Positions 18,477 through 27,637 are shown, counted from the stretch's first letter. The stretch: 64,000 bases of DNA from an uncultured Pseudomonadota bacterium (GCA_903867225.1 CAIPQN010000032.1:21124-85123), one strand, 5' to 3'. Program-made: numbers and translations. Notes: generated by a model not told the origin, from the letters alone.

Positions 18477-19367
18477 ATGGCAATCTTTATTAACGAAACC
18501 ACAAAAATTATCGTTCAGGGTTTTACAGGCAAAATCGGCACATTCCACGCGCAAGACATGATTAACTACGGTTCAAACGTAGTTGGCGGTGTCACACCAG
18601 GCAAAGGCGGACAAAAACATTTAGACCGTCCCGTTTTCAACACAGTAAAAGAAGCGGTTGAACTCGCAGGCGCAGAAGCGAGCATTATTTTTGTGCCGCC
18701 AGCGTTTGCGGCAGATTCGATTATGGAAGCGGCTGCAGCTGGGATTAAATACTGCGTCGCGATTACTGACGGCATTCCGACACAAGACATGATGCAAGTG
18801 AAAAACTTTTTGCGTCGTTTCCCAATTGAAGAACGTATGGTTTTAACAGGACCAAATTGCGCGGGAACAATTACGCCTGAGCGTTCGATGCTTGGCATTA
18901 TGCCAGGTCATATTTATATGCGTGGAAACGTAGGCGTGGTGGGACGTTCAGGCACGCTCGGTTATGAAGCCGCCGACCAAATGAAACGTTTAGGCATTGG
19001 TATTTCAACGTCTGTGGGCATTGGAGGCGACCCAATTAACGGCAGTTCGCACCGCGATATTTTTGAACAATTCGAGCAAGACGACGAAACCAAAGTCATT
19101 TTGATGATTGGTGAAATCGGTGGTCCGCAAGAAGTCGATGCGGGGATTTTTGCGAAAGAAAACATGAAAAAACCTGTGGTCGCCTACATTGCAGGTTTGA
19201 CTGCGCCTGAAGGTCGTCGTATGGGTCACGCGGGGGCGATTATTTCGTCAGCGGGTGAAAGTGCGGCGGAAAAAGTTGCTATGTTGCGGGATTTAGGCGT
19301 AACGATTAGCCCAACGCCTTCGGCGATGGGGGAAACGGTGGCTAAGGTTTTGGCAGGGTTGAAGTAA
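18477..19367 (+). CDS. mtkB: malate-CoA ligase (malate thiokinase) alpha subunit
   Basis: The 296-residue protein matches the alpha subunit of acyl-CoA synthetases: CoA-binding Rossmann fold with VQGFTGKIGTFHAQDMI, GPNCAGTITPERSMLGIMPG, and the phospho-histidine loop GRRMGHAGAIIS with His251. It starts three bases after the mtkA stop with a GGAG site, and is closed by a strong terminator. With mtkA it forms the ATP-dependent malyl-CoA-forming enzyme that feeds the malyl-CoA lyase encoded two genes upstream. Confidence 0.92.
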   Translation: MAIFINETTKIIVQGFTGKIGTFHAQDMINYGSNVVGGVTPGKGGQKHLDRPVFNTVKEAVELAGAEASIIFVPPAFAADSIMEAAAAGIKYCVAITDGIPTQDMMQVKNFLRRFPIEERMVLTGPNCAGTITPERSMLGIMPGHIYMRGNVGVVGRSGTLGYEAADQMKRLGIGISTSVGIGGDPINGSSHRDIFEQFEQDDETKVILMIGEIGGPQEVDAGIFAKENMKKPVVAYIAGLTAPEGRRMGHAGAIISSAGESAAEKVAMLRDLGVTISPTPSAMGETVAKVLAGLK

Positions 19368-19380
19368 AACTTTTGCAATA

Positions 19381-19412
19381 AAAAAACGCGACTTTTTAGG
19401 GTCGCGTTTTTT
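19381..19412. terminator. intrinsic terminator after mtkB
   Basis: CGCGAC (19387-19392) pairs with GTCGCG (19401-19406), flanked by six A and six T, so it can work in both directions. It ends the mcl-mtkAB unit and may also end the converging 77-residue gene. Confidence 0.88.
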
Positions 19413-19461
19413 GTGTTCTTCTGAAATAAAAAAAACATCTACTTTTGTTTGGGGGGCGGGA

Positions 19462-19695
19462 TTAGTACCTGTTACGTTGTTGCTGTTGCTGTTGCCAATC
19501 CATGTCGCGCCGTTGCTGATCTATCTGCGACTGTTGACGATCATTTTCCATTTTTTGATTAAATTGATCCTGCTGACGCTGACTCTGCTGTTCATACTGC
19601 TGCATTCGATTCCGTTGATCTTGCTCCCACTGATCAGCATTTACTGAGGATGCCATTGTCAGCATGGTTACTGCCATAAAAATTACTTTTTTCAT
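19462..19695 (-). CDS. small exported Gln/Arg-rich protein
   Basis: From the ATG at 19695, chosen because GGAGA lies six bases before it, the protein has 77 residues. Residues 1-20 are a Sec signal peptide with ASSVNA before the likely cut. The mature ~57 residues are almost only Gln, Arg, Asp, Met and Asn (such as QQRRDMDWQQQQQQRNRY), with no cysteine after the leader. I do not recognise a family. Low complexity means homology would be hard to judge, but signal peptide, ribosome site and stop fit a real gene. Confidence 0.6.
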   Translation of the reverse strand: MKKVIFMAVTMLTMASSVNADQWEQDQRNRMQQYEQQSQRQQDQFNQKMENDRQQSQIDQQRRDMDWQQQQQQRNRY

Positions 19696-19817
19696 AAAAA
19701 TCTCCAAATTTAAAAATGTTAAAACCTTAAAAATTGAGGCGTGCGAATTCTAAGTTTTCGCTGCTACTGCTACAATCATCAAAACGTAGTACCACTAACC
19801 GTGTTTGTATCACTTCT

Positions 19818-20234
19818 ATGAAAATAAATGAAAAAATCCGCGTAATGCGTGAATCCAAAAATTGGACACAAGCCGATATGGCTGAAAAATTAAATATGTC
19901 TGTTGGTGGCTATCGCAAAATCGAGCAGGGTCAATCAAAAGCTGACCATCACAAACTTGAACGATTTGCACAGCTATTCGATGTCGATTTACTGGAGTTA
20001 ATGTCTTTGGGTGATGGTCACGTTATTTTTATCGGTGATAGTAACCACTCCCTTTGCAACGTCATTGGTTCATCGGCTGAAATCGCTTTTGAAATCCAAA
20101 AACTACAAATGGCAATTACGCACAAAGATGAAACGCTCAATCATAAAGACGAAATTATTGATTTTCAAAAACGTGAGATTGCGCGGTTGGAAGAAATTAT
20201 TGCGTTGATGAAAAAAGCTGGAGATTTCAACTAA
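19818..20234 (+). CDS. XRE-family regulator with C-terminal coiled coil
   Basis: From the ATG at 19818 the protein has 138 residues. An XRE helix-turn-helix occupies about 3-60 (KIRVMRESKNWTQADMAEKLNMSVGGYRKIEQG). The last ~45 residues (HKDETLNHKDEIIDFQKREIARLEEII) form a predicted coiled coil for self-association. It is followed by the MntA-HepT pair and a HEPN gene. Its last codons (DFN-stop) and the following leader are repeated after hepT. It may regulate the adjoining toxin-antitoxin genes, but XRE proteins of this form also occur alone. Confidence 0.8.
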   Translation: MKINEKIRVMRESKNWTQADMAEKLNMSVGGYRKIEQGQSKADHHKLERFAQLFDVDLLELMSLGDGHVIFIGDSNHSLCNVIGSSAEIAFEIQKLQMAITHKDETLNHKDEIIDFQKREIARLEEIIALMKKAGDFN

Positions 20235-20260
20235 TGCGTTACACAATCAAAGCACAACAA
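20222..20260 (+). repeat. 39-bp direct repeat, left copy
   Basis: This segment covers the last codons and stop of the XRE gene and about 26 bases after it. An identical 39-bp copy lies at 21114-21152, covering the end of hepT. Together they bracket the MntA-HepT module. Confidence 0.95.
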
Positions 20261-20282
20261 ATGTCGATTTGGAGGATTAACC

Positions 20283-20699
20283 ATGATTTCAGTCACTATT
20301 TCAGAACCATTAGCGCAAGCGGCAATTTCAAGTATTCGCACCGCATTTCCTAACACATTAGCTATTTATCTTTTCGGGAGTCGTGCTAACGGCACAGCAC
20401 ATTCAGACAGTGATTTAGATTTAGCCGTATTGGTTGCAGGTTATGCAGAGCCTTTGCAACTTTGGGATATATCGAATGATTTAGCTGAAATCGCAGGTTG
20501 TGATGTGGATTTACTCGATATGCGAGCGGCTTCAACGGTCATGCAATATCAAATTTTGCAAACGAGTCGCTGTTTATGGGCAAACAAATTAGAAGCCGAT
20601 TTATTTGAATGTTTTGTTTTAAGCGAAAAATTATATTTTGACCAAGCCCGTGCGGGACTATTAGACGATATTCAAAAGAGAGGAACCGTTTATGGATGA
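20283..20699 (+). CDS. mntA: MntA-type nucleotidyltransferase antitoxin
   Basis: The 138-residue protein is a minimal nucleotidyltransferase with the GSx10DxD signature: Gly32-Ser33, then Asp44 and Asp46 in SDSDLDLAV; a third acidic residue is likely Asp76 in CDVDLLDM. MntA antitoxins neutralise the partner HEPN toxin by adding AMP to its tyrosine. A GGAGG site stands 7 bases before the ATG. The stop overlaps the hepT start by eight bases, typical of these pairs. The module is bracketed by 39-bp direct repeats. Confidence 0.9.
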   Translation: MISVTISEPLAQAAISSIRTAFPNTLAIYLFGSRANGTAHSDSDLDLAVLVAGYAEPLQLWDISNDLAEIAGCDVDLLDMRAASTVMQYQILQTSRCLWANKLEADLFECFVLSEKLYFDQARAGLLDDIQKRGTVYG

Positions 20700-21126
20700 T
20701 GTCTTAATCAATAAAGCCGACACGATTGAACGTTGCGTGGCACGAGTTCGAGAAGAATACGATTTTAATCCTGATAGTTTTGAAACTAATTACACCCGTC
20801 AAGATGCTGCCATTTTAAACATTCAACGAGCGTGTGAAGCCGCATTAGATATGGGGCAACATTTAATTCGTCGTGATAATTTGGGCGTGCCACAAAGTTC
20901 GCGGGATGTTTTTGCGCTGTTAGCGAAGGCAAATTGGATTGATGATACTCTGGCAGAATCACTCAAACGAATGGTGGGATTTCGCAACATTGCTGTGCAT
21001 GATTACAAAAAATTGCAATATGTGATTACGGTCAATGTGATTACGCAGCATTTAGATGAATTTTTACGTTATTCATCGGCTATTTTGAAAAAAGAGGCAA
21101 TTTCACAAACTGAAGATTTCAACTAA
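20692..21126 (+). CDS. hepT: HepT-type HEPN ribonuclease toxin
   Basis: The 144-residue, all-helical protein has the RX4HXY motif of HepT toxins: Arg98, His103 and Tyr105 in FRNIAVHDY. HepT proteins are RNases, and the tyrosine of this motif is the site AMPylated by MntA. All three key residues are present, so an active toxin is expected. It overlaps mntA. Its final codons (EDFN-stop) fall in the right copy of the 39-bp direct repeat, whose left copy ends the XRE gene, suggesting that the very C-terminus came from the recombination event. Confidence 0.9.
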   Translation: MDDVLINKADTIERCVARVREEYDFNPDSFETNYTRQDAAILNIQRACEAALDMGQHLIRRDNLGVPQSSRDVFALLAKANWIDDTLAESLKRMVGFRNIAVHDYKKLQYVITVNVITQHLDEFLRYSSAILKKEAISQTEDFN

Positions 21127-21152
21127 TGCGTTACACAATCAAAGCACAACAA
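21114..21152 (+). repeat. 39-bp direct repeat, right copy
   Basis: Identical to 20222-20260, and 892 bp away. One further base upstream differs (G versus A) before another three matching bases. It includes the hepT stop and the leader of the following HEPN gene. Confidence 0.95.
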
Positions 21153-21169
21153 TTAACAGGTAGAAAATC

Positions 21170-21583
21170 ATGTATGCAGAAAAACTAAAACAATTTGAGA
21201 ACGTTGAAAACTTAGGCGGTAAGGCATGGGAACACGCCGTTATGATTGATTTGGCTGAAAAGTCAGGCATTAAAGATTGTGCGATGCACTGCTTTCATTA
21301 TCAGCAAATGTTTGAATTGTTCTTTAAGCATTTGCTTGAAACCAAAACAGAATTTGGGGCTTATCCACACACGCACAAACTTAACAAGCTGTTAGAACAA
21401 TTTGCAAAACAAACGAGTTTTGAAGTGGATTCATTGCATTATTTCGACGCGCTAAATACCGTCACAGTTTGTGCAGAAGCCTATCGTTACAATTTTTTGA
21501 TTGATTGCAAAACTTACCAGCGTAGTGTTGAAATTCTCAATGTCTTACTTGATGAATTAGTTGAATTTACCAATGCTCATTGA
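21170..21583 (+). CDS. HEPN-domain protein (PF05168-like)
   Basis: The 137-residue helical protein fits the HEPN family typical of prokaryotic nucleotide-binding partners: CAMHCFHYQQMFELFFKHLL, then YPHTHKLNKLLEQF and a closing AEAYRYNF. The RX4-6H RNase motif of HepT toxins is absent, so it may be a non-catalytic HEPN protein. Such genes usually sit next to a nucleotidyltransferase. Here mntA-hepT lies between it and the XRE gene, perhaps as a later insertion. The 3' end overlaps the converging LysR gene by seven bases. Confidence 0.75.
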   Translation: MYAEKLKQFENVENLGGKAWEHAVMIDLAEKSGIKDCAMHCFHYQQMFELFFKHLLETKTEFGAYPHTHKLNKLLEQFAKQTSFEVDSLHYFDALNTVTVCAEAYRYNFLIDCKTYQRSVEILNVLLDELVEFTNAH

Positions 21584-22494
21584 ATTTCTCTTGTCCACGA
21601 AATAGAAACACGCGTTTCTAGCCATTGTTGTAAAAAATCTAAAAAACAACGTACTTTGGCAGACATATATTTGCGATGTGGATAAACGGCATGAATGTCG
21701 AGTGGTGGGAGTGCATAATTTTGAAGTACAGCTTTTAATTTACCTTTTTCAATATCACGGCGCACAACATACGTCGCCAAAACAACCAATCCTAAACCAT
21801 TTAACGCTGCGACCCGATTAGCTTCAGCAACATTTGTTTGCATCCGTCCCGACACATTAATAGTCGTAAAACCGACATCGGTTTTAAATTTCCATTTATC
21901 TTGTGGCGCACTCGCCCAATTCACTAAACAACTGTGATTTAGTAAATCTTCAGGCGTTTTTGGTACACCATATTTTTCCAAATACTCGGGAGAACCACAA
22001 ACAATCATGGACGAACTTGCCAATTTTCGCGCCACCATGCTGGTATCATCTAAATCCCCCAAATAAATGGCAATGTCTATACCATCATCAATTAAATCGG
22101 CATGACTACTTTGCAAAATCATTTCAACATTTAAATCTGGATAAATTTTTAAAAATTCAGCAACTGCTCGAGTGATATGTGTCGCGCCAATCACAGGCGG
22201 CGCACTGATTTTTAATGTACCACGCGGTTCTGTTTGTAAATGTGTAATTGCCGATTCCATGTCTTCAATATCGAGTAAAACCTGTGAACAGCGTTCTAAA
22301 TACGACACACCCATATCGGTTAAACTCAAACTGCGCGTGGTGCGATTAAATAATCGGGTTCTCAATTCGCCCTCAAGAAACATAATATGTTTAGTTGCCA
22401 TTGCGCGTGAAATGCTTAATTCGCGTGCGCCACCGACAAAACTTCCCGCTTTAGCAACCCGCTCAAACACCTTCATACTCGTTAACTTATCCAT
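21577..22494 (-). CDS. LysR-family transcriptional regulator
   Basis: The 305-residue protein has the N-terminal winged helix (about 1-60, KLTSMKVFERVAKAGSFVGGARELSISRAM) and a periplasmic-binding-like effector domain (about 90-295). The start and the FLDFLQQWLE C-terminus are those of the CrgA/DmlR-type subgroup with no known single effector. The gene is divergent from the penicillin-binding protein gene, the usual geometry for a LysR target, but this class often regulates elsewhere. The shared 188-base intergenic region contains no motif I could assign. Confidence 0.88.
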   Translation of the reverse strand: MDKLTSMKVFERVAKAGSFVGGARELSISRAMATKHIMFLEGELRTRLFNRTTRSLSLTDMGVSYLERCSQVLLDIEDMESAITHLQTEPRGTLKISAPPVIGATHITRAVAEFLKIYPDLNVEMILQSSHADLIDDGIDIAIYLGDLDDTSMVARKLASSSMIVCGSPEYLEKYGVPKTPEDLLNHSCLVNWASAPQDKWKFKTDVGFTTINVSGRMQTNVAEANRVAALNGLGLVVLATYVVRRDIEKGKLKAVLQNYALPPLDIHAVYPHRKYMSAKVRCFLDFLQQWLETRVSISWTREIQ

Positions 22495-22682
22495 TTTTTA
22501 CCGCTCCCAAATAATGTCATCCGCTCGATTATAGCGGATTTTTATTTGAGAATTACGCCGAATCTTCGCATTGCATTACCATTATCATCATTCAATGGTT
22601 ATAATTATCGACATCAAACTTCGCCCTAATCTCTCATTTCAATGACATATTTTTCACCCGCACTTTTATTTTTTCCTAACGC

Positions 22683-25600
22683 ATGAAAAAAAAATCGCGT
22701 GTCGTTTCTCGCCTTTTACTCACTTACACCGTTGTTGGTTCAATCGCGGTAACGGGTGTCGTTTTTAAATTAGTTAAAGACGAAGTTCAGTCTTCGCGCT
22801 ATCAAGCACGATATTTATCCGAAATTAGTAAGCAACTCAGTTTTAAACTCGAAAGCAAAGCCAGTAACTCAATTCGTTATCCGAATCATGGTCCTTACGA
22901 TAGACGATTAGGTTATACGCTGCTTTCAGACCAAATTGATCGCTTGCAAAAAGAAGGTTTTGGTATTTCGGCACAAGCCACCGCATCGCCGATGATGATG
23001 CAGTTAATGGACGAATACGGGCTATTTCCGCTGTATCACGAAAAAAACCAAGCGGGATTGCGATTAGTAGATACCGCTAATGCCCCCTTATTTGCTGCAG
23101 CTTATCCGACTTATGGCTATCCAAACTTTGACGTAATTCCACCTGTGATTTTGAATACGCTGTTATATATTGAAAATCGTGAATTACTTGATGAAAACCG
23201 CAAAAATGTAAATCCTGCTGTCGAATGGGATCGTTTAGGCTTTGCCGTATTACAAATGATGGCGAAAAAGCTGGGGGTTGATGGCAATGTTCCTGGTGGC
23301 AGTACGCTTGCAACCCAAATTGAAAAATATCGTCATTCGCCCAACGGTTACACCGAATCCGTTTATGAGAAAGTGCGTCAAATGGCAAGCGCGTCGATTC
23401 GCGCTTATTTGCTAGGCGTTGATACACGAGAAATGCGTCGTCAAATTGCACTCGCTTATTTGAATACCATGCCGCTTGCTGCATCTGAAAAATCAGGTGA
23501 AGTTCATGGATTAGGCGATGGTTTAGTTTCGTGGTTTGGTGCAGATTTTAAAGAAGTGAATAATTTACTCGCGCCGCAACGATTAAAAGATGTTGAAACG
23601 ATTAATCCTGAACAAGCGAAAGCGTATCGTGAAGTGTTAAGTATTTTGCTGTCACAACGTCGCCCGACTTATTTACTTGGTGCAGGTTTCGACGCGCTTC
23701 AAACTTTAACCGACAGTTATTTGCGTTTACTAGCGACACAAGGTGTTATTTCACCTGCGTTGCGTGATGCAGCGTTAGCTGTGAAAGTGGAACGTGTTCC
23801 GAAAAGCAGTTCACATTATTTATTTGTTACCGAACAAAAAACGCAAAACGTACTTCGCGCTCGTTTGGCGCAAATGCTGGGGATTAAAACCAATTACGAT
23901 TTAGACCGCCTAGATTTAACCGTTAAAAGCACGATTGATTTTGGTATGCAGCAACAAGTCACCGCTGCGTTGAAAAAATTGAGTGACCCTATAAATGCGC
24001 GAGCCGCTGGGTTAATCGGTGAACGGATGCTGAGTCCAAGTAACGATTTGAGTTCAATTATTTACAGTTTGGTATTATTTGAACGTAGCGACAGAGGTAA
24101 TTTGTTGCGTGTTCAAACCGATAACTACGACCAGCCGCTTGATATTAACGAAGGCATTCGACTTGATTTGGGTTCAACCGCGAAATTGCGAACATTGGTA
24201 CATTATCTTGAATTAATTGGTGAAATTTACGAAACGTATCAAGGTCAAACGCCAAAAGATTTGGCAAAGGTTCAATTACATCCGCGTGATTTCTTGTCGG
24301 CATGGGTCGTTGATCAGTTAAAAGCGCATCCAAAAATGACGTTGACCGAAATTTTAGATCAAGCCTTAGAGCGCAAGTATTCTGCTAGTCCTGATGAGTA
24401 TTTTTATACAGGTGGCGGCGTTCATCATTTCAATAATTTTAGCGAAGATGATGATTTAAGAATTTTGTCAGTGCGAAATGCGCTACGAAATTCAGTGAAT
24501 TTAGTGTTTATTCGCATGATGCGTGATTTAACGTATCACCATTTGTACAAACCTGAAGGTATTGCACGTTGGCTGGAAAATCCAGATGATTCTAAACGTG
24601 CAGAATATCTTGCTCGTTTTGCAGACCGCGAAGGATTGGTTTATTTACGTCGTTTTTATGCCCGTTATAAAGGCAAAAGTACCGACGATAATTTGGAAAC
24701 ATTGACGCAAAAAGTGTATCCAAAACCGTCACGTTTAACGATGCTTTATGAAGCGATTTATCCTGAGCGTGACCGCGCTGCACTTGAAGAATATCTAAAA
24801 GCGCATATTCCGATACAAGTTTTGGTAAGTGAAAATATCGACAATTTGTTTTACAAATACACACCTGATAATTTTGATTTACAAGATCAAGGCTACATCA
24901 CAAAAGTACATCCATTAGAATTATGGATGGTACGTTATTTATCCGAACACCCAACGGCGACACGCGATGAGGTCATTGCGGCAAGTGCCGAACAACGCCA
25001 AGATGTTTATCGTTGGTTGTTTAAAAATACACATCATTTTGCCCAACAACGTCGCATTATGACGTTGCTTGAAGATGATGCGTTTAAACAAATTCATGCC
25101 GCGTGGGAACGTGTCGGTTATCCATTTGCATCATTAACACCCTCTTATGCAACCTCAATCGGTGCTTCAGGTGATAGACCCGCTGCATTGGCGGATTTAA
25201 TTGGAATTATCAGCAACGACGGTGTGAAATTGCCAGCGGTACGTTTTGCGAATTTCCATTACGCGAAAGCCACGCCTTATGAAACCATTTTGGATAAAAC
25301 CATTGAAAATGGGCAACAAATTTTATCTCCCGAAGTGGCTCGAGCAGCACGCAGTGCGTTGATTGGCGTGGTAGCAAGTGGTACGGCTGGAGCAATGAAT
25401 GGTGTTTATAAAGATGCCAACGGAAAATGGCTGGAAGTTGGTGGTAAAACAGGAACAGGCGACCATCGTAAAGATAGACATGGTGCGAATGGACAATTGA
25501 TTGAAACCAAATTTATTAGTCGTGCTGCGACCTTCACGTTCTTTTTGGGCGATAAATTTTTTGGTGTGATTACCGCTTATGTCGCAGGTGAAAATGCAGG

Positions 25601-25733
25601 CAGTTATCATTTTACGAGTTCGTTGCCAGTGCATATTTTGAGATTTTTAGAGCCAACGCTTTCGCCCATGCTAAATAAAGCGAGTGCAGAACCAATAAAA
25701 TCGGTTGTTGCCGCGCCTAATGATGAACAGTGA
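22683..25733 (+). CDS. bifunctional class A penicillin-binding protein with enlarged transpeptidase domain
   Basis: The 1016-residue protein has one N-terminal membrane anchor (about 9-31), a GT51 glycosyltransferase domain with the catalytic Glu near 164 (YIENRELL) and a variant GGSTLATQIEKY box, and a transpeptidase domain with S498-T-A-K501, S604-V-N606 and K922-T-G924. Spacing between these motifs (106 and 318 residues) is far larger than the roughly 60 and 130-190 of E. coli PBP1a/1b, so extra helical modules are inserted, including two HP-x2-T-x2-E segments. It polymerises and cross-links peptidoglycan in the periplasm. A LysR gene is divergent and the trp operon follows. Confidence 0.88.
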   Translation: MKKKSRVVSRLLLTYTVVGSIAVTGVVFKLVKDEVQSSRYQARYLSEISKQLSFKLESKASNSIRYPNHGPYDRRLGYTLLSDQIDRLQKEGFGISAQATASPMMMQLMDEYGLFPLYHEKNQAGLRLVDTANAPLFAAAYPTYGYPNFDVIPPVILNTLLYIENRELLDENRKNVNPAVEWDRLGFAVLQMMAKKLGVDGNVPGGSTLATQIEKYRHSPNGYTESVYEKVRQMASASIRAYLLGVDTREMRRQIALAYLNTMPLAASEKSGEVHGLGDGLVSWFGADFKEVNNLLAPQRLKDVETINPEQAKAYREVLSILLSQRRPTYLLGAGFDALQTLTDSYLRLLATQGVISPALRDAALAVKVERVPKSSSHYLFVTEQKTQNVLRARLAQMLGIKTNYDLDRLDLTVKSTIDFGMQQQVTAALKKLSDPINARAAGLIGERMLSPSNDLSSIIYSLVLFERSDRGNLLRVQTDNYDQPLDINEGIRLDLGSTAKLRTLVHYLELIGEIYETYQGQTPKDLAKVQLHPRDFLSAWVVDQLKAHPKMTLTEILDQALERKYSASPDEYFYTGGGVHHFNNFSEDDDLRILSVRNALRNSVNLVFIRMMRDLTYHHLYKPEGIARWLENPDDSKRAEYLARFADREGLVYLRRFYARYKGKSTDDNLETLTQKVYPKPSRLTMLYEAIYPERDRAALEEYLKAHIPIQVLVSENIDNLFYKYTPDNFDLQDQGYITKVHPLELWMVRYLSEHPTATRDEVIAASAEQRQDVYRWLFKNTHHFAQQRRIMTLLEDDAFKQIHAAWERVGYPFASLTPSYATSIGASGDRPAALADLIGIISNDGVKLPAVRFANFHYAKATPYETILDKTIENGQQILSPEVARAARSALIGVVASGTAGAMNGVYKDANGKWLEVGGKTGTGDHRKDRHGANGQLIETKFISRAATFTFFLGDKFFGVITAYVAGENAGSYHFTSSLPVHILRFLEPTLSPMLNKASAEPIKSVVAAPNDEQ

Positions 25734-25805
25734 CAGAAAAAGCAATGCTGTAATTTTATGCTATGCTACGCACCATGATTTTTCTTTTTTTAACCTACAA
25801 ATTTA

Positions 25806-26438
25806 ATGAGAACACGTCTTAAAATTTGCGGCTTTACTAATGTCGAATCTGCTGTTTATGCGGCAAATTTAGGCGTTGACGCGATTGGTTTAGTTTTTTT
25901 TGAAAACAGTTCGCGTCACGTCACTATCGAAAAAGCGATTGAAATCACCAAATCTCTGCCACCATTTACCAGCGTTGTTGGATTGTTTGTAAATGAAAAA
26001 GAAAGCGTGATTCGTGATGTTTTAGCACAAGTGCCAATTGATTATTTACAATTTCACGGTGACGAACCAGCGGCAGATTGTAGAATTTATGGCAAGCGTT
26101 ACATCAAGGCAATAAGTATGAAAAAAGGTCTGAATTTCGACAAATTAAATACTGAATATCACGATGCAAAAGGCTTGCTTTTAGACGCTTATCATCCTGA
26201 CGCAAAAGGCGGCACAGGAACACAATTTGATTGGGATTTATTGCCCACAAAACGCCCGATTCCAATTATCTTAGCGGGCGGCTTAACAGTTCAAAACATT
26301 AAAAGAGCGATTCAAATCGCCCATCCTTACGCAGTCGATGTCAGTAGCGGTGTCGAATTAGAAAAAGGCAAAAAAGACATTGTCAAAATGACTGCATTTA
26401 CACAACAAGTTCAAGAAGGTGACAGAGAAACTTTATGA
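25806..26438 (+). CDS. trpF: phosphoribosylanthranilate isomerase
   Basis: The 210-residue protein is a single TIM barrel of normal length. [11 protein letters not shown] (catalytic Cys) opens it; [30 protein letters not shown] (Asp general acid) and [11 protein letters not shown] complete the signature. It carries out the third step from chorismate to tryptophan. It heads the conserved trpF-trpB-trpA-accD-folC-cvpA-purF order and overlaps trpB by four bases. No leader peptide or trp attenuator is visible in the 72-base gap before it. Confidence 0.96.
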   Translation: MRTRLKICGFTNVESAVYAANLGVDAIGLVFFENSSRHVTIEKAIEITKSLPPFTSVVGLFVNEKESVIRDVLAQVPIDYLQFHGDEPAADCRIYGKRYIKAISMKKGLNFDKLNTEYHDAKGLLLDAYHPDAKGGTGTQFDWDLLPTKRPIPIILAGGLTVQNIKRAIQIAHPYAVDVSSGVELEKGKKDIVKMTAFTQQVQEGDRETL

Positions 26439-27637
26439 CAGAAAAATATAATAAACCCGACGCACGGGGACATTTTGGTGTATATGGCGGCATTTTTGTT
26501 GCTGAAACTTTAATGCCCGCGATTACGGAATTAAATACGGCTTATCAGCATTACATGAAAGACGCTGAGTTTATCGCGGAATTAGATAAGGATATGCAGC
26601 ATTATGTCGGTCGTCCGTCACCGCTTTATCATGCAGAACGTTGGACAAAAGAACTCGGCGGCGCACAAATTTATTTGAAACGTGAAGATTTAAATCACAC
26701 GGGTTCACACAAAATTAACAACACGGTTGGTCAAGCCTTGCTCGCTAAACGTATGGGTAAAACGCGCATTATTGCTGAAACTGGCGCAGGTCAACATGGC
26801 GTTGCCACAGCAACCGTCGCGGCACGTTTAGGTTTGGAATGTGTAATTTATATGGGCGCAGTCGATGTAGCGCGTCAATCGTTAAACGTTTATCGCATGA
26901 AATTACTCGGCGCAACGGTTGTTGCTGTTGAATCAGGTTCAAAAACGTTGAAAGATGCCTTAAATGAAGCCTTGCGCGATTGGGTCACAAATATCGACGA
27001 TACGTTTTATATTATCGGAACGGTTGCAGGTCCTCATCCATATCCTGCAATGGTGCGTGATTTTCAAGCGATTTTAGGACGCGAAGCTAAAGCACAATGT
27101 TTAACACAAGCAGGAAAATTACCAAATGCGTTAGTCGCCTGTGTTGGCGGTGGTTCAAATGCAATGGGGCTTTTTTATCCCTTCATTGATGATGCAGACG
27201 TAAAATTGATTGGCGTTGAAGCGGCAGGTGATGGCATCGAAACAGGTCGTCATTCTGCGCCACTTTGTGCAGGTCGTCCTGGCGTATTGCATGGAAATCG
27301 CACTTATTTGATGTCTGATGACGACGGTGAAATTATCGAAACGCATTCAATTTCAGCAGGTTTAGATTATCCAGGCGTAGGTCCTGAACACGCTTGGTTG
27401 AAAGACTCTGGTCGCGCTCAATATGTGAATATCACGGACGATGAAGCACTCGGTGGCTTTTACGCGCTAACTCGCATGGAAGGGATTATCCCTGCGTTAG
27501 AATCCAGTCACGCGATGGCTTATGTGATGAAACTCGCGCCAACGATGAAATCAGATGAAATTATCATTGTGAATTTATCGGGACGTGGCGACAAAGATAT
27601 GCAAACAATGGCAAAACGAGAAGGAATTGAACTATGA
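26435..27637 (+). CDS. trpB: tryptophan synthase beta chain
   Basis: The 400-residue protein is the PLP enzyme that joins indole and serine. The cofactor lysine is Lys93 in HTGSHKINN, and the phosphate-binding GGGSNAMG loop and [12 protein letters not shown] follow. It overlaps trpF at its start and trpA at its end by four bases each, giving coupled synthesis of the two tryptophan synthase chains, which form an alpha2-beta2 complex with an indole tunnel. Confidence 0.97.
   Translation: MTEKYNKPDARGHFGVYGGIFVAETLMPAITELNTAYQHYMKDAEFIAELDKDMQHYVGRPSPLYHAERWTKELGGAQIYLKREDLNHTGSHKINNTVGQALLAKRMGKTRIIAETGAGQHGVATATVAARLGLECVIYMGAVDVARQSLNVYRMKLLGATVVAVESGSKTLKDALNEALRDWVTNIDDTFYIIGTVAGPHPYPAMVRDFQAILGREAKAQCLTQAGKLPNALVACVGGGSNAMGLFYPFIDDADVKLIGVEAAGDGIETGRHSAPLCAGRPGVLHGNRTYLMSDDDGEIIETHSISAGLDYPGVGPEHAWLKDSGRAQYVNITDDEALGGFYALTRMEGIIPALESSHAMAYVMKLAPTMKSDEIIIVNLSGRGDKDMQTMAKREGIEL

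Noticed and set aside
19411..19647. Very hydrophobic plus-strand open frame of 78 codons
   Set aside because: It is the antisense of the Gln-rich exported protein (CAG/CAA read as Leu codons on the other strand) and begins inside the mtkB terminator region.
25734..25805. Possible trp attenuator before trpF
   Set aside because: The gap is only 72 bases, with no Trp-rich leader peptide and no pair of alternative hairpins.
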